A DNA stretch of 64,000 nt from Chytridium lagenaria (taxonomy: Eukaryota; Chytridiomycota; Chytridiomycetes; Chytridiales; Chytridiaceae), in contig JAHLKC010000006.1 of NCBI GenBank assembly GCA_025449115.1, forward strand, positions 449,467-513,466, in the 5' to 3' direction. The notes beneath the pieces are model-generated. The model was not told where the DNA came from. It saw only the letters and a program-made list of their open reading frames with translations, and searched no databases. Positions 34,729-46,799 of the stretch are shown here, one piece after another (within the stretch, counting starts at the first letter, position 1; each line of letters opens with the position of its first letter). The position numbers were made by a program, and so were the translations under genes.

Positions 34729-36190
34729 CCCTAATAATAAATATTTAATTCTAATAATATTTATTAGCTCCTCCCCCAAAAATGCCCAAGTATTAATAAT
34801 AAAATAAAAAATATAATAAGTAATAGAAATAAAATTTTGTTTTTGTTTTTGTTTCACCTTCTCTCCATTCTATTTATTAAATACTATTCACTATAATATT
34901 AATATACAATACATATTTACTTATTATTAACATTTACTATTAATATTTATTAATTATATACTGTTAGTATTACTGATCAGTCAGCGTAGCGGAAGAACAG
35001 GAAGAATTTGTCTCTTTTTTGCCCCAAAACATAACACAACCGTTTGAGATAAGACAATTTCTTTTGTTTTTTATTTTATTCATATATAGGTTTCTTTATT
35101 TTGGTCTCTGTTGTTTGTTTTTGTTTTTGTTTTTGTTTGTGGTGTTGGTTGAGTTTTGCATCAACCATCCATCCATCCATCCATCCATCCATCCATCCAT
35201 CCATCCAATCCAATCCATCCAATCCATCCAACCATCCTAGTGTACTTCTTATTGTATGCCTCAGTACTCGCCATAACATTTATTTCTCTTTATGAAGCTA
35301 AAGTATGGGGAGAGGTTTAAGGTTTCTTTTCAAGTCTCAATAACAATAACCAGATGGATGAATCAATACGCGTTTTCCTTTTATCTTTAAACAAAAAAGA
35401 AAAACTTAAAGTTAATCTCAAAGCATTCTGCACGTAAATATATAATGCATTCTGCATTATTGCTAAACATGTAAAGGATCGAGCAAAGAGTCTTTTTTTA
35501 TGTGAGGCTCCAGATTGTAATTGTTGCAAATCATGATCAGATCGCAGCGAAACCATTTGGAAATCACTCAACACTATGAGTAATCGATGATACGATGTGT
35601 CCTAATGTTAGATTCTTACATTGTTAGCTGTTACAAGATTGGGTCTGGGTTGTGGTGATCACTTGCAATTGTACCTTAAATTTGGATATCGACATATGCA
35701 ATTAATCTATAATGGAATTTTGGGTTAAAGGCTCAAATCTCGAGGAAAAAATTAAAGAGAGGCAATTGTACCTTAAGTACTGTGGATATCGACACATGCA
35801 ATAAAAACTATAATGGAGTTTTGGGTTAAAGGCTCAAATCTCGAGGAAAAAATTAAAGAGAGGGAGACCCCCTTGCGTAAGTCTGCAAATCATTTCCAAA
35901 TGATTCTCAAGTGCCCCTTTGTAAAGGTTTGCCAATCTTCCTTTGTTATGGCTGAGGATAATCCCTCAGGCGGGAGAGGCGGTGGAGTTAATCCAACCGG
36001 CGTGCAAGCCGAATTGCTTTTTCCATGGGGCGAATCTGTACCGCTTTCATTACATCGCTCTCTCTGGCTTACAACATATCTCTATTTAATCGTGGTCTGT
36101 GGGTTTAAAGAAAAAAAGAAAGATTCAACCGGATCCTCATCCAACACCACTAGAAGTCTCTGAACGCTCCTCACCCATCTTTCCACCATC
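34729..36190. repeat. AT-rich spacer with microsatellite and 97-bp tandem duplication
   Basis: A (CATC)n tract lies at about 35165..35206 followed by CCAAT variants. Two tandem copies with a period of 97 bases (starting GCAATTGTACCTTAA) lie at 35665..35761 and 35762..35861, differing by a few substitutions and small indels. Plus-strand frames here have no recognisable features. Confidence 0.6.
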
Positions 36191-39100
36191 ATGCGCTGGA
36201 GAAACACCTTCACCAGCCTGGCCGTCACGGCGCTCTCTCTTGTCTTTGTTGCCGTCGTTGAGGCTCAGCAAAAGTCATTCGCCGTCGTCTTTGAAAATTC
36301 AAATCTCGGTAAGTGATCTATGAATCTCGCCCCTTTCATTCCGTCTCATCCCATGAGCACACCTGACGTCATTTTTAACAGCGGACGTTTTGGCCCAGGG
36401 CTTCACTGCCCTAGCTGTCAAGGGCTGCGAGCAGGCTGCCGCTGAAAACCCAGGTTATGTTTGCAAGTACATCTTTAAGCCTGCCAGTGCTACAACTGCG
36501 GACGCGCTCACCACACATATCAATAATGAAATCACAAAAGGTAAGATTATAGAACGTTGAACCCCGTTCAGGAACATTATTTTTTGATTAACCACAAATC
36601 TTGACCAGATACCACCATCGTGCACACTATTTTCATGGGCTTTGCTCTTGTCACCATCTCGAAGCGTATTGCTGAGCTACAACCATCTCTCACAGTGTCT
36701 ATCATGGATGGTACGCTTTCTTTCATACTGGCCACTATTTAACCCTCCATCAATCTTTTTTAGCTTCTATCGATGGCAGCCTTAAAAATTACCAGGTACC
36801 CAGCTCATGACGTTCTTTTCTTATAACTCTCACATTATTTTCATTAAGCTATGCGCAACACACTAATGTTCCATAATCTAGGGTATTCTGTTTCCCGAAG
36901 ACGAGCCTGGCTTCCTCGCCGGAGTCATTGCGGGATCCGTCACAACCTCGAACGTAGTCGGTGTGATCGGAGGGAACCCCGTTCCTCCTGTCCAACGTTT
37001 GGGTAAGTTACAGCCAAACATAGGATAATCTGACAGTAAACTTCACAATTTGTCGGAAACAATATTTTTTCATTCAAGTCTACGGTAAGCTTATTCTTTA
37101 AAATTGTACATGGTACTCATCATTCCTTTTAAAGGTTTCCTCAATGGCGTCAAATATGTTAACCCTAATGCTATCGTCTACGGCACTTTTGCGTATGATC
37201 CCACATGGATGGGCTCCTTCATCGGTCCCTTCACTGCCCAAGGTAAAGACAGCTCCCTCATTCCTTCCTTACCGTATTTTCTTAAATCCTTCCTTACAAT
37301 ATTTTCTTTTAAAACAGGATTCATGGCTCGTGGTGCGGACGTGATCTTTGGAGCTGGTGGAGGTATCGGTTCCAACGGAATTTACCGTGCCGCACAGAAC
37401 AGGAAATGGGTCATCGGTGTCGACATTGACGAGAGTATCTCCACCTTTAACAACAGGACCGATCCAGGCGCCCCCTACGTCTTAACCTCTGCTCTCAAGA
37501 ACGTTGACACTGCCGCATACACTGTCCTTTACGGAAAAAGTCAATGGCAAATTCTTTGCCGGAAACAAGCGCATGGATGTGACGAACGGTGGTGTGGGGC
37601 TTTCAAGATGTTCATCGGTGTTGTCTTGCAATGCCTATAGAAACGAGTATATCTTTGCTGAGGCGGATATCAACAACCCTACATGCTCTTCCGTGTCAAA
37701 GACGTCCAGTTGGAGATTTGATGTCATCGGTCTTGTCCAAGCTTGGTGTGGGATCTATTGGAACCGGTGTCAACCAAGGTATTCCTGCAAGGTGTCGGAA
37801 AGACGGCCAACCGCACATGGTCCAAGATTGAAGGTTTCGGTCCTACTCCCAACGGACTTTCTGTAAGTTTATCAAAGCCTTCTTCTAATTTTCGATAATC
37901 TACACAAAAGTGACGTTAAGAGCTAACCAAAATATAAGGGTCATACTCAAACTGACGTGGGCAACAACACCTACTTGTTCTTTGGTGGTCAAAACGTTAC
38001 TGGCGCCCTTAACAACAACCTCTACTATTTACGCTCTCGACTCTGTCAACTGGACCTCTATCGCTCCAACCGGCACTTGGCCTGCGGGCATTCAAAACCA
38101 CGGCGCAGCTTTCAGACGATCCACACAAGAACTCATCATCATTGGTGGCACCAAGGCAGGGGGTATCTTCAACAGCGACATATGGAAGTACTCTTTGATT
38201 AGCGGTACTTGGTCGTTCGCCCAATTTCTAGCAGAGGCCCATCGGCGAGGACCCGACACGCTGTCGCCTTGATCGGAGACCGCTACCTGTACCTATACGG
38301 CGGTGAGTACAAGAGTGAACCTTCCTTTTGTTTTTTCCCCAACCTTATGACAATCGTCAACAGGACAAGATGAAGGCGCCAGCGTCAAGAACGATCTCTG
38401 GAGACTCGACCTCAACAACGACGAATGGACCAACATCCCCGGATCAAGCGCTGGAGGTGGTGTTCCAGGCGCAAGTTTCAGTTCCACCCTCCTCCCCGTC
38501 AACGGCACCAACCTTATTCTCTTGGTGGCAACAACGGCGCCAACGATCTTTCCTCCCTCTGGCGCTTCTCCACGCAATCAGAAACCTGGCGTCTCGAATC
38601 CCCAGACGGTGTCACCCCACCCGGGCTGAGTGCCGCCGCTGGTGTTGTTCTGGATGCGAGACGTCTGATGTTCTTTGGAGGAAGTTCGTCAAAAGTCCCG
38701 CAGACCACCGCGTATATTTATAATGCGGCGACGAATGAATGGAGTATTGAAGGGAGCTTGGTTTTGCCTTTTGCTTTGCAGGGAATGACAGCGTCTTCGT
38801 TTAATCAATCGGCTGTGGCGACCGCTTGTCGGTATGCTGACACTGGGTTCTCGCTTTGCACACCAGTCAACCGAACAATGGTGTTGCTTTACGGTGGTGC
38901 GCAGCCCGTCCAAAGGTATCTCGGGTAGCATGATGGTAATTATTTTGTACTTTTTATTAAGTATTGTATGAGTAGTGTTTATTCTTACATTGCATCCTTT
39001 TATTTTACAATAGGCCGCATACATCCCAGACGAAATCCCGCCTCGGTTCCCCCAATACATTGCCGAATCTCTCCTCTCCGTTGGCTACGCCGTAGGTGCC

Positions 39101-40048
39101 ATCGGCATCGTCCTTTGTCTCGTTGTCCTCGCCGCCACCCTCTACTTCCAAAAACTCCCTGCCTTCAAATCCGCCTCCCCCATCTTCCTCTGTCTTTACT
39201 CATTGGGAGCCATGTCTGCTTCCTCGGTGTTGTTTTCTACAATTTCCCGCTTAGCCTCTGGTCTTGCAATGTTGCGCTCTGGCTGTTTAGTGAAGGGTGC
39301 ATGTTGTTGTTCAGTGCCATGGTCGTCAAAAACTGGAGGATTTATTATATCTTTACACATGGAACAAAGGCAAAGGGACACATGACAAAGGATTTCGTGT
39401 TGCTTTCTATGGTCCTGGCAATGTTGTTGGTTAATACCGGAGTTCTTATTGCGTTCTCTATCGTCGCGAAATACCAGGTATGTGCAAGCTTTCGATATAC
39501 TCTATTGCGGTGTAATTAACATAACTAACCTTTTTGAAATTCAGATTTCAAACGTCATCATTGACGGCGACGCATGGCCCGTTTGCGCATCCCCTGCTAG
39601 CGGCACCTGGATCTGGATTCTCATCGCCCCCATCTCAGCCACGCTCCTCTTTGGTCTCTTTATCAGTTTCTTCACCCGAAACGTCACCTCCAAATTCAAC
39701 GAATCCGGTCAAATCAACATGTCCATCTACATTGTCACCCTCTCTCTCATTGTCCTCGTTCCCCTTTCATTGACCATCAAACTCCCGCCCACATTGCACG
39801 TCATCAACTCCCTCCTCGTCTGCTTGTCGCTATATACTGTCATTGGCGCAAACTTCTTTAGCAAGATTTATGGGTCCGTTGTGAAGCCGACTGAGGTCAT
39901 GGGATTGTCTGGTGGTGGAACGGGGGCTTCGTCTATTACTTCGACTGGAGACAGTATGCTGTGCTGCCGTACTTGTAACCAGCCTTTGACGGGTGCTAAG
40001 AAGGCGGTGAATTCTGCGTTGATGTCTGCCAACAAGACTCCAGCTTAA
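36191..40048 (+). CDS. Chimeric receptor: BMP/PnrA-like domain, kelch repeats, class C 7TM
   Basis: Signal peptide at residues 1-24 (L-V-F-V-A-V-V-E-A-Q-Q). Exons 36191..36308, 36382..36540, 36609..36710, 36764..36795, 36882..37002, 37079..37084 (6 nt), 37135..37242, then 37318 onward encode a Basic Membrane Protein/PnrA-like ligand-binding domain (D-E-P-G-F-L-A-G-V-I-A-G-S, F-G-A-G-G-G-I-G-S-N-G, W-V-I-G-V-D-I-D). From about 37750 to 38930 kelch-type repeats follow (L-F-F-G-G-Q-N, I-I-I-G-G-T-K, L-Y-L-Y-G-G, L-M-F-F-G-G). Exons 39014..39477 and 39544..40048 hold seven hydrophobic segments of GABA-B-like type and a Cys-containing tail. Five or more frame slips occur, several fitting one-base losses in T runs. 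It is likely a plasma-membrane G-protein-coupled receptor for a small ligand;Dictyostelium Grl receptors share BMP plus 7TM without, to my knowledge, kelch. Confidence 0.8.
37079..37084 (+). other. 6-nt microexon (TCTACG) of the BMP-kelch-7TM gene
   Basis: Preceded by TTCATTCAAG and followed by GTAAGC. Upstream exon ends TTG G, and downstream begins GT TTC, so the microexon supplies V-Y and the first base of G, restoring the block R-L-V-Y-G-F-L-N-G-V. Without it these two residues are lost and frame is kept. Confidence 0.75.
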
Positions 40049-40539
40049 ATCTTTATTTATTGACTTACCTAACCTTTTGCTTTTGCCCCTCTAAATCACT
40101 TTCATGTATTCAAGTTTCGTTTTTGTTCCTTCTTCGTTTGGTTCTGTTTTTTATTTGAATTTAAGAAGAGTTTTTGTCTAGATTTGGTTTAGATTTAAAG
40201 AAATAATTAAAATGTATGTTTTTTTTTTCATTTGAAATAAATATTTTGGCGTAGCTTTGAACGCTAAACGGAATCATTGATTTTATTGCTTAACCATGAG
40301 CTTGGAGCGGTCTTTCGTGTTTGTAATTTGTTGTGGTTTCTTCATTCTTTCGTAGGAATTATTCATTAGCCGTATCCTTACTAGAATACATTCAAAGTAT
40401 GTTTGTGCCCCTTTGTGGCCGACTAACGTCCCCCTCCTCTATATAATCAGAAATAGCCGACACGGGCGACAACTGAGGTGGTTTTTTCGTAGTGAAAAAA
40501 AAATTAAGGTGAAAAACAGCAAAAAAGTTGAAGAGCACA
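40049..40539. other. Intergenic spacer
   Basis: 3' flank of the receptor (TTTATTTATTG, AAATAAATATTTTGG) and promoter of MRP51. No gene is seen. Confidence 0.5.
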
Positions 40540-42390
40540 ATGGCCTCAATGTCCAGTCTCCGGCAGGTTTGTAAAGCCGCGTGTGGATCAAGGAGCCGCA
40601 TCCGCATCGAGGATGAAGAAACCTCCAAAGTCTGCAGCTTGTGGAAAAGGTCAAGGCTCCTTCTCCGCATGAGTCCTTTAGCAACCTCTTTAGGAACTCC
40701 AAGCTGGCTTCTGTCACCTACCCTGTTCCTGCTCCTTCAACGCTTCAACCGCAACGGGCTGGCGCGTTCACATCGAATACCACTCCTCCATTCGCCTCTC
40801 TCTCCCTTTCTGGATATCAGATGCTTCCGACGGGCGAACAGCCCATTCTCCCTCATCATGTCATCACCACCTCGCCTGACCTCAAGCTGAAAGGAGAGTG
40901 GGGATTGAAGAGGTCGCTTCCGAGGGACCTTAATGCATCCAATGTCATTGTAACTCGTCTGGACCATCATAGTCTTGGGTCAAGAGGGACTTACCGCACT
41001 GCATCGAGGGAAGTTGGAGATTTGAGACGATGAGGTACTTGTTTGGATACAACGAGGAAGTTCCCGAACTTCAGCGGGAGGCCTTCTCTGTGCAGCAGTC
41101 CATTACATCAAATAAGAGTACGTCGAATGACCTTGCTCCGGTACCTGTTATTCTGGAAAATCTCGACACTGGATCGTACCTTGCTCTTCTCCGCCGTGCT
41201 CGTACTCTTAGCAAAGAATGGATCAAGGGTGCAAGTACCCGCGCCATGTCCATTTCAAAGACAAACTGGGACAGATTCCTCCATCTCGACACCAACCCTG
41301 CCTTCAAAACCCCTCCTCCATCTCTGTTCCCGGCCACGAGGTCAATCAACCTTATCGATCTGTCCACCCTCCATTCTACCTCGTCAGCCCGCTTCCCGAC
41401 GAGAACCTGATGAGCGTGGTGGTATTGACAGTAGCCTTGTCTACAACAGCTTCATGCCATCTGGTACAGACAAACTTTCTGGTGAATTCAGTAGCTTTCA
41501 CCGATGCAGTCTTTGGAAGCGACACCCCCAACCGCCCCTCTACTGCCAGTGTCGTCAAACCTGAAACCATCTCGACATCCATTTACAATACCAACCTTCC
41601 CACAGACCTCCGCGACATACCTACACTCGCACCTCTTCCCGTCTCTGGAAAGCCTCCGCTCCCACTTCTCAAGAACCGCATCATGGTGCGGTACCTTAAC
41701 AGTGTCATGCACGGGCACGCCGTCAGCGTTCTTGGGTTGGTCGGATTTGTGCCCGAGAGAGAAGCAGGCGATTTCCTTGAAATGTCGTTTGGTGGGGGTT
41801 CATCGTCGAACGTCATGGACAGAGCACCTCTTGTCGCACATGTTCTCAACGCCAGCTTCGAGGCTGACGGCACACCCGTTATCTCACTTAGTTTGAAGCA
41901 CTCTGCAGTAGAGGAAGCTGTGAAGAAGACTGGATCGTTTTACTCTCGGTCTGCTGGATCCCCTGCTAGTATCATGGCTAAGGCTTCAAAGGCTCCCAGG
42001 TCGCCGGTGGGTGGAAAGAAACGGAACGTTGATGCCGTTTCAAGTGCATCGTTGATGGGGTCATCGCCTTCCGCTGTTGGTACTGAGCTTCTTTCGGATG
42101 CGTTGGAGGGACGCACGGGGTTGACTGGGCGGTTTGTGGAGACACCGTTGATTCCTAGAAATTCTGGGAGCAAGAGACGCCAAGCCTCCGAACCCGCGTG
42201 GTCGCCCTTGACAGCTATGAAGAGCGCTGAGGCGGCTGCATCTGCAGAGGGTACGGTTGGAGCAAAGTTGAACCTTCCGGAGACAGCGAAGGTTATGAAG
42301 TTGTTTGATGGGCCTGAAGCGACGGCGAAGAGGGATAGAAAGGCGCCTGCGAGTAGGGGAGCAACGTCGCCTAGACCAAAGTCCGAGTGA
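40540..42390 (+). CDS. MRP51: Mitochondrial small-subunit ribosomal protein MRP51-like (bS1m)
   Basis: ATG at 40540 (M-A-S-M-S-S-L-R-Q). The diagnostic block K-G-E-W-G-L-K-R-S-L-P-R-D-L lies at about 40890..40930, followed by a conserved-looking I-V-T-R-L-D. A C-terminal block near 41670..41760 (N-R-I-M-V-R-Y-L-N-S-V-M-H-G-H-A) leads into V-L-G-L-V-G-F-V-P, matching the end of Mrp51 proteins. The last 200 residues are Ser/Ala/Lys-rich. No intron is needed, but the frame changes near 40610, 41030 and 41400, again like small indels. It functions in the fungal mitoribosome small subunit. Confidence 0.75.
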
Positions 42391-42844
42391 TAGGACGTTG
42401 TCGCACTCTCCTCAGTTCTTTACTTTTGTTTTTTATTAAGACTATGGTTCTAGAGCGTCCTCTTGGCCTCTTTCCCACTTTTAATCGTGCTCTCGTTTTA
42501 TTATTACTTCATGTCTTTTGGGAGCTGTGTTATCCCACGTTACTTGTACCCTAGCTCTGATACGTGTTCACGGGCACCACCCCAATCAGCCTTCACCTCT
42601 GGACAATGGCATTTGTGTTGCAACATTCCTCTAAACAAAATTTACATAATCTTGACAACCACAATAGACAATTCTTGTCCGTTTCTGAACCATCTGAGAC
42701 GTTGAGACCGAAGACGGCCATCAGCGCCAAAGACTATCGATTAGGACGCTGTAGAGACATTTGAAGAAAACCTCCATTGATCTATACGTCCCTCACACTC
42801 TCCTATCGCTATTACCCTCACCGTAAACCGCAGTCATACCCAAC
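42391..42844. other. Intergenic, promoter of the doublecortin gene
   Basis: No supported coding. The last 60 bases (CTATCGCTATTACCCTCACCG) lead into the start codon. Confidence 0.4.
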
Positions 42845-45399
42845 ATGTCATCATTAGATGAGTTTAAAAGTCGAAAGGTTCGCATCTTCCGCAATGGCGA
42901 TGTGCACCATCCCGGGAAGAAGTTTGTCGTATCAACCCGTATCTTTAGGAATTTTGAGCAGGTAAGGTCCCGCTTCCTTACTACCTGGTCCTTTTCAACT
43001 TTTCAACCCCTCTAACCCTTCAACTTTTTAACCCCTTTGTTCTGTTAGTTCTTACTCAGGGTCTCTGAGGATCTCAGTCTAGTCAATGGAGCTGTCCGCC
43101 GAATTCATACACTCCAAGGTACACCCGTGAGAGACTTGGAGGAGCTGGAGGATAATGGATTTTATGTGGCAACGGCCGGTGAAATGTTTAGAAGGTCCGT
43201 GTATCCTGTGGCGGGGGAGGAGACGGAACGAAAGGCTATGGTTGGACGGGGGCGGAGACATGTGGCTGGAGCTGCCTATGAAGCCGAGGAAGGTGAGGGA
43301 GAGAAGGAAAGAGAGGAGAAACTCTTTGGACCATCGGTTTGTATTTTTAGATCTTTTTATGGTTAACTTTTCCGTTAATTGTTTTATCCATTACCTTGCT
43401 TTCTCTTTTCGGGATACTTGCTTTAAATCTTTTCACTTCAATTGTATATTTCTCTAACTTCTTATATCTTTCTATCTATAGACGAAAGCATACAGAGTTA
43501 TCGTGTTTGCGAATGGAGAAACATCTAACCCAGGTATTAAGCTTGTACTTAACCACAGAAACTGCAAGTCTTTTGAGCAGGTAAGCTCTTCTCGAAACTG
43601 TCTGCTGAAGGTTTTGTTGGTGTTAACTTACCTTTTATGAAACCCCTACAGCTTTTAAATGTCCTCAGCAACCTGCTGAGACTCAAGACAGGGTTCGTGC
43701 GTAAACTTTACGACGCCGAAAATGGACGTCGAATACAGGCTTTACGTGATTTAAAGGATGGACAAAACCTTGTCGCTGGAACTTGGGAAACATTCCGGAG
43801 AGTAAAGTACCCGTTGTTGAACCCGAATATGACGCAGTTTGATGTCAAGAAGGAAGATGATGTTAGTTTGCTCCTTAAGACATTGCTTTTGCTGACTGCT
43901 TCCTCGCCATTAGACCCCGCGGCCGGTTACGTTTTACCCAAACGGTGATTCTTACCACCATGGTTTTACCATCACATTGCGAAAAAGTCGTTTCCATAGT
44001 CTTAGAAAGGTAATCGCCTCTGTCATATATCTTTTACAAAAACAGCACTTAACATTTTTCTATCAGCTCATTGACCATCTTAACGCAAGCACCGACCTCC
44101 CTTCAGGTCGCATCACCCGCATCTACACGATGGATGGTAAACGCATCGAAGAAATAGACGACCTCATCGCCGCCGCCTCCGCATCCCCAACCTCAACCCA
44201 ACCTCCGGTCACAGAAGAAGAACCTTCACCCGCATCCGAAGAACCACATCAAGACCCTCCTCACATTGCTCAACGCTCATTTGTTATTGGGTGTGGAGAG
44301 GATCCGTTTTATAATGTGCCATATGATCTCAATAGAGTGAGGTCGCGACATGGACCGATCGGGTTGGGCGGCACTACGACGAGGAATGAGTATTTGGGCA
44401 AGATCCGCGGCGTGGCGGCGCCAAGACGGGCGAGGAGGGAGGAGGGTGGAGAGGGTGGATTAAAGAGATTACCGCCAGATGAAGAAGGGGAAGGGAAAGG
44501 TATTTATCATTTCATTATATCACTCGATATTCCGTATAGGGGCCGTAATTAATTTTCTAATCAAATATACATTTGTTTTTTTTAGAACCAGCACCGCCAC
44601 GGCCGGTCCAGCAACGCCGCTACCCAAGTGAACCCCGAAATCCCGCAAACCCATTTCTAAAGCCCGGAAACCCGAACCTGAACCCCAACCCACATCAACC
44701 CCTAAAAAGACTCCTGCCACGAAAACACCATCCAGTAAAAACCCCAACCACCCTCTTACCCGTCAACAAAGCCACCAACCACCTCCTGCAGTTGAGATTG
44801 AGGAAGATGAAATCATCCGCGATGCCCACGTTGATACGTCCAATGAAACGTATGGCGCGTCGGATGTCCAAGAGTTCCAACCACGTGGTAGTCGGGCTAT
44901 GCGTGACGACGATGGCGAGGAGGAGGTTCAAGAACATCTGGTCGTTCATAACCCCGTTACTGCACGGGCTTCAAAGGCGGCACGAACTCCTGCTCCTGCT
45001 ACACCTCCCCCCGCTGCGTCTTCCGTTGACGATGAAGAATCTCAAGAAGATATAGACGCAGAGAGGTTTGAGAACGACGCAGCGGGCTATACGTCGCCAT
45101 TACCACCTCACCATGATGCATCCGAAGCTGAAGACGAGACCGAGGATGAGGCGTCTAACGTTGATGAAGAGGAGGAGGCGAGAGCTATACATGTACCTGA
45201 GGCTGTGGAAGAGGGGGAGGAGGAAGAAGAGGAAGAGGAAGAGGAGGAGCCTGAGCCGGAGAAGGTGTTGAGTAAGAAAGGGAGCCAGAGCAGTATTCCA
45301 ATGTTGAAGAGTCGGAGTGTGTCCAAGGGAAGTGGATTGGCGTTGTCAAAGCAGGGGTCGAGGAATCAGTTACCGGATCTTCCTAGCAAGGAGGTGTGA
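42845..45399 (+). CDS. Triple doublecortin-domain protein
   Basis: Exons 42845..42961, 43049..43336, 43482..43580, 43652..43861, 43914..44009, 44067..44499 and 44586..45399. Three doublecortin domains occur in tandem: residues about 10-90 (V-R-I-F-R-N-G-D...G-K-K-F-V-V), 137-205 (Y-R-V-I-V-F-A-N-G-E...G-I-K-L-V-L) and 240-310 (V-T-F-Y-P-N-G-D...G-F-T-I-T-L). The tail of about 350 residues is Pro/Lys-rich, then strongly acidic, ending with a Ser/Lys-rich segment. Doublecortin domains bind and stabilise microtubules, so a role in axoneme or cytoplasmic microtubules is likely. The frame slips once, near 44650. The donor GTTAGT after 43861 was chosen because it gives phase 0 and completes domain 3. 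Confidence 0.9.
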
Positions 45400-46249
45400 T
45401 TATTAAATCTCATACGGTTCACTCTAAGTTTATCAACCGTTGACTTTCTCGAGCTACAACGGGGGCGATTTATGTTGGGGTTTTTTTTTGGTCCTTTTTT
45501 GTTTTAGTTTTCTACACCTCTTTCAGCTTAAAGATACCACAGGGCTTGTAAACCTCTTTTCATATCGTGCTTGGGATTTTTTGGAAGTGGCGTTTAGTTT
45601 GTTTTCCCCCATCGCCCTTTGTTTCTTAGCTTCTCAGTCAAGTTTTTTCTTCTTTTTGGAGAGAAAGTTTTCGTTCCTTTCAGATGGGTGGCTTTCAGGT
45701 ACCCTGTATCTTTCCTTTACACTGACTTAATGAGTTTGCTCCTCCGTTAATAAAGGCGCGTATAGAGTAAGTTAAGCTTTGAAATTAGAGACCTAATTTA
45801 ACGGGTATTTTCGACGGCCCTCATGCCGTTATTTAAGAACACATTTGTATCGCAGTAAGAAGGATCACGGCACTCAATCATTTAAATTATAAGAAATTTG
45901 ACTCTTCACTAACCCTGTTTATTTTTAGAAGAAGCCGGTTTTCCTAGACTTTTTGTCCCCTATGAGTCTATGGCAATTCTTTGTGTTTGGGAGAGTGCGG
46001 GAAGAAAATGATGGGACGCGTTGAGCCTAGGGTCTCATAATAACACGCTAGTAATACAAACACGCGTCAACCGCTCAAGCTCCCTTTTAAACGCAAGAAA
46101 AAACCTGAGGCGGCACTACTGTTCTCTTGAGGTGAGCTGCAGGTCTCCACATAGCCACACTCAATACTTTAAGACTTATAAAGCCTTATTGCTAATAGTT
46201 ATCATCCTCCCCTTCTCCATGACCATGCACTTCTTCAGGAACTTGAACC
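45400..46249. other. Intergenic, nothing recognised
   Basis: T-rich 3' flank of the doublecortin gene. No domain-bearing frame is seen. Confidence 0.4.
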
Positions 46250-46765
46250 TTGATCGACGTTGTATACTCAACGGAAGCCGTTGACTCCCATGGTAAGCCA
46301 TGCTCTCCATCCATCTATTCATACATTTCATTCATCCATTCATCCATTCATCCATCCCATTCATCTACGGAATCTATTGAACTCGACTGCCCACTCACTT
46401 TCCTCATCCCATCTTTTTTATTATCCTCTTCCTCCTGATTTTATATAGGACGATACGATGTGGCGGTGCCAGTCAACGTGATTACACCACATAATAGGAG
46501 ATGCTAAAACATATAAATTCCGTAATTTGCCAACGACCTCCTGATAAAATTCCATGGATGCGCTTTTTTTAACCGTCCCCCCAGATTGCGCAACTCGACG
46601 TCACCTCCACGCAAGCAGTGTTCACTGTATTCAAGGAAGTGATTGCGAAAGTGGGTAATCTCGATGTGGTTCTCGTCAATTCAGGTGTTGGAGATGGGTG
46701 GAAGAAGTGGGTGGGTGGTCTATCTACCATCAGCTGGAAGCGTGCTCTTTTTAGTTTTCAATAAT
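46250..46765 (+). pseudogene. Short-chain dehydrogenase fragment
   Basis: After a plausible acceptor (CCGTCCCCCCAG), positions 46586..46700 encode Q-L-D-V-T-S-T-Q-A-V...G-N-L-D-V-V-L-V-N-S-G-V-G, the central L-D-V-T and V-N-x-G motifs of SDR enzymes. No N-terminal G-x3-G-x-G and no Y-x3-K catalytic part is present, and an AATAAA signal follows at about 46763. A CATTCATC microsatellite lies near 46320..46360. It is probably a truncated relic directly upstream of OSCP1. Confidence 0.5.
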
Positions 46766-46799
46766 AAATCTATTTTGACAATTCTGCAATAGTCAAGGA

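Noticed and set aside
35019..35295. CATC-repeat open frames on both strands
   Set aside because: Tetranucleotide repeat translated in several frames; not a gene.
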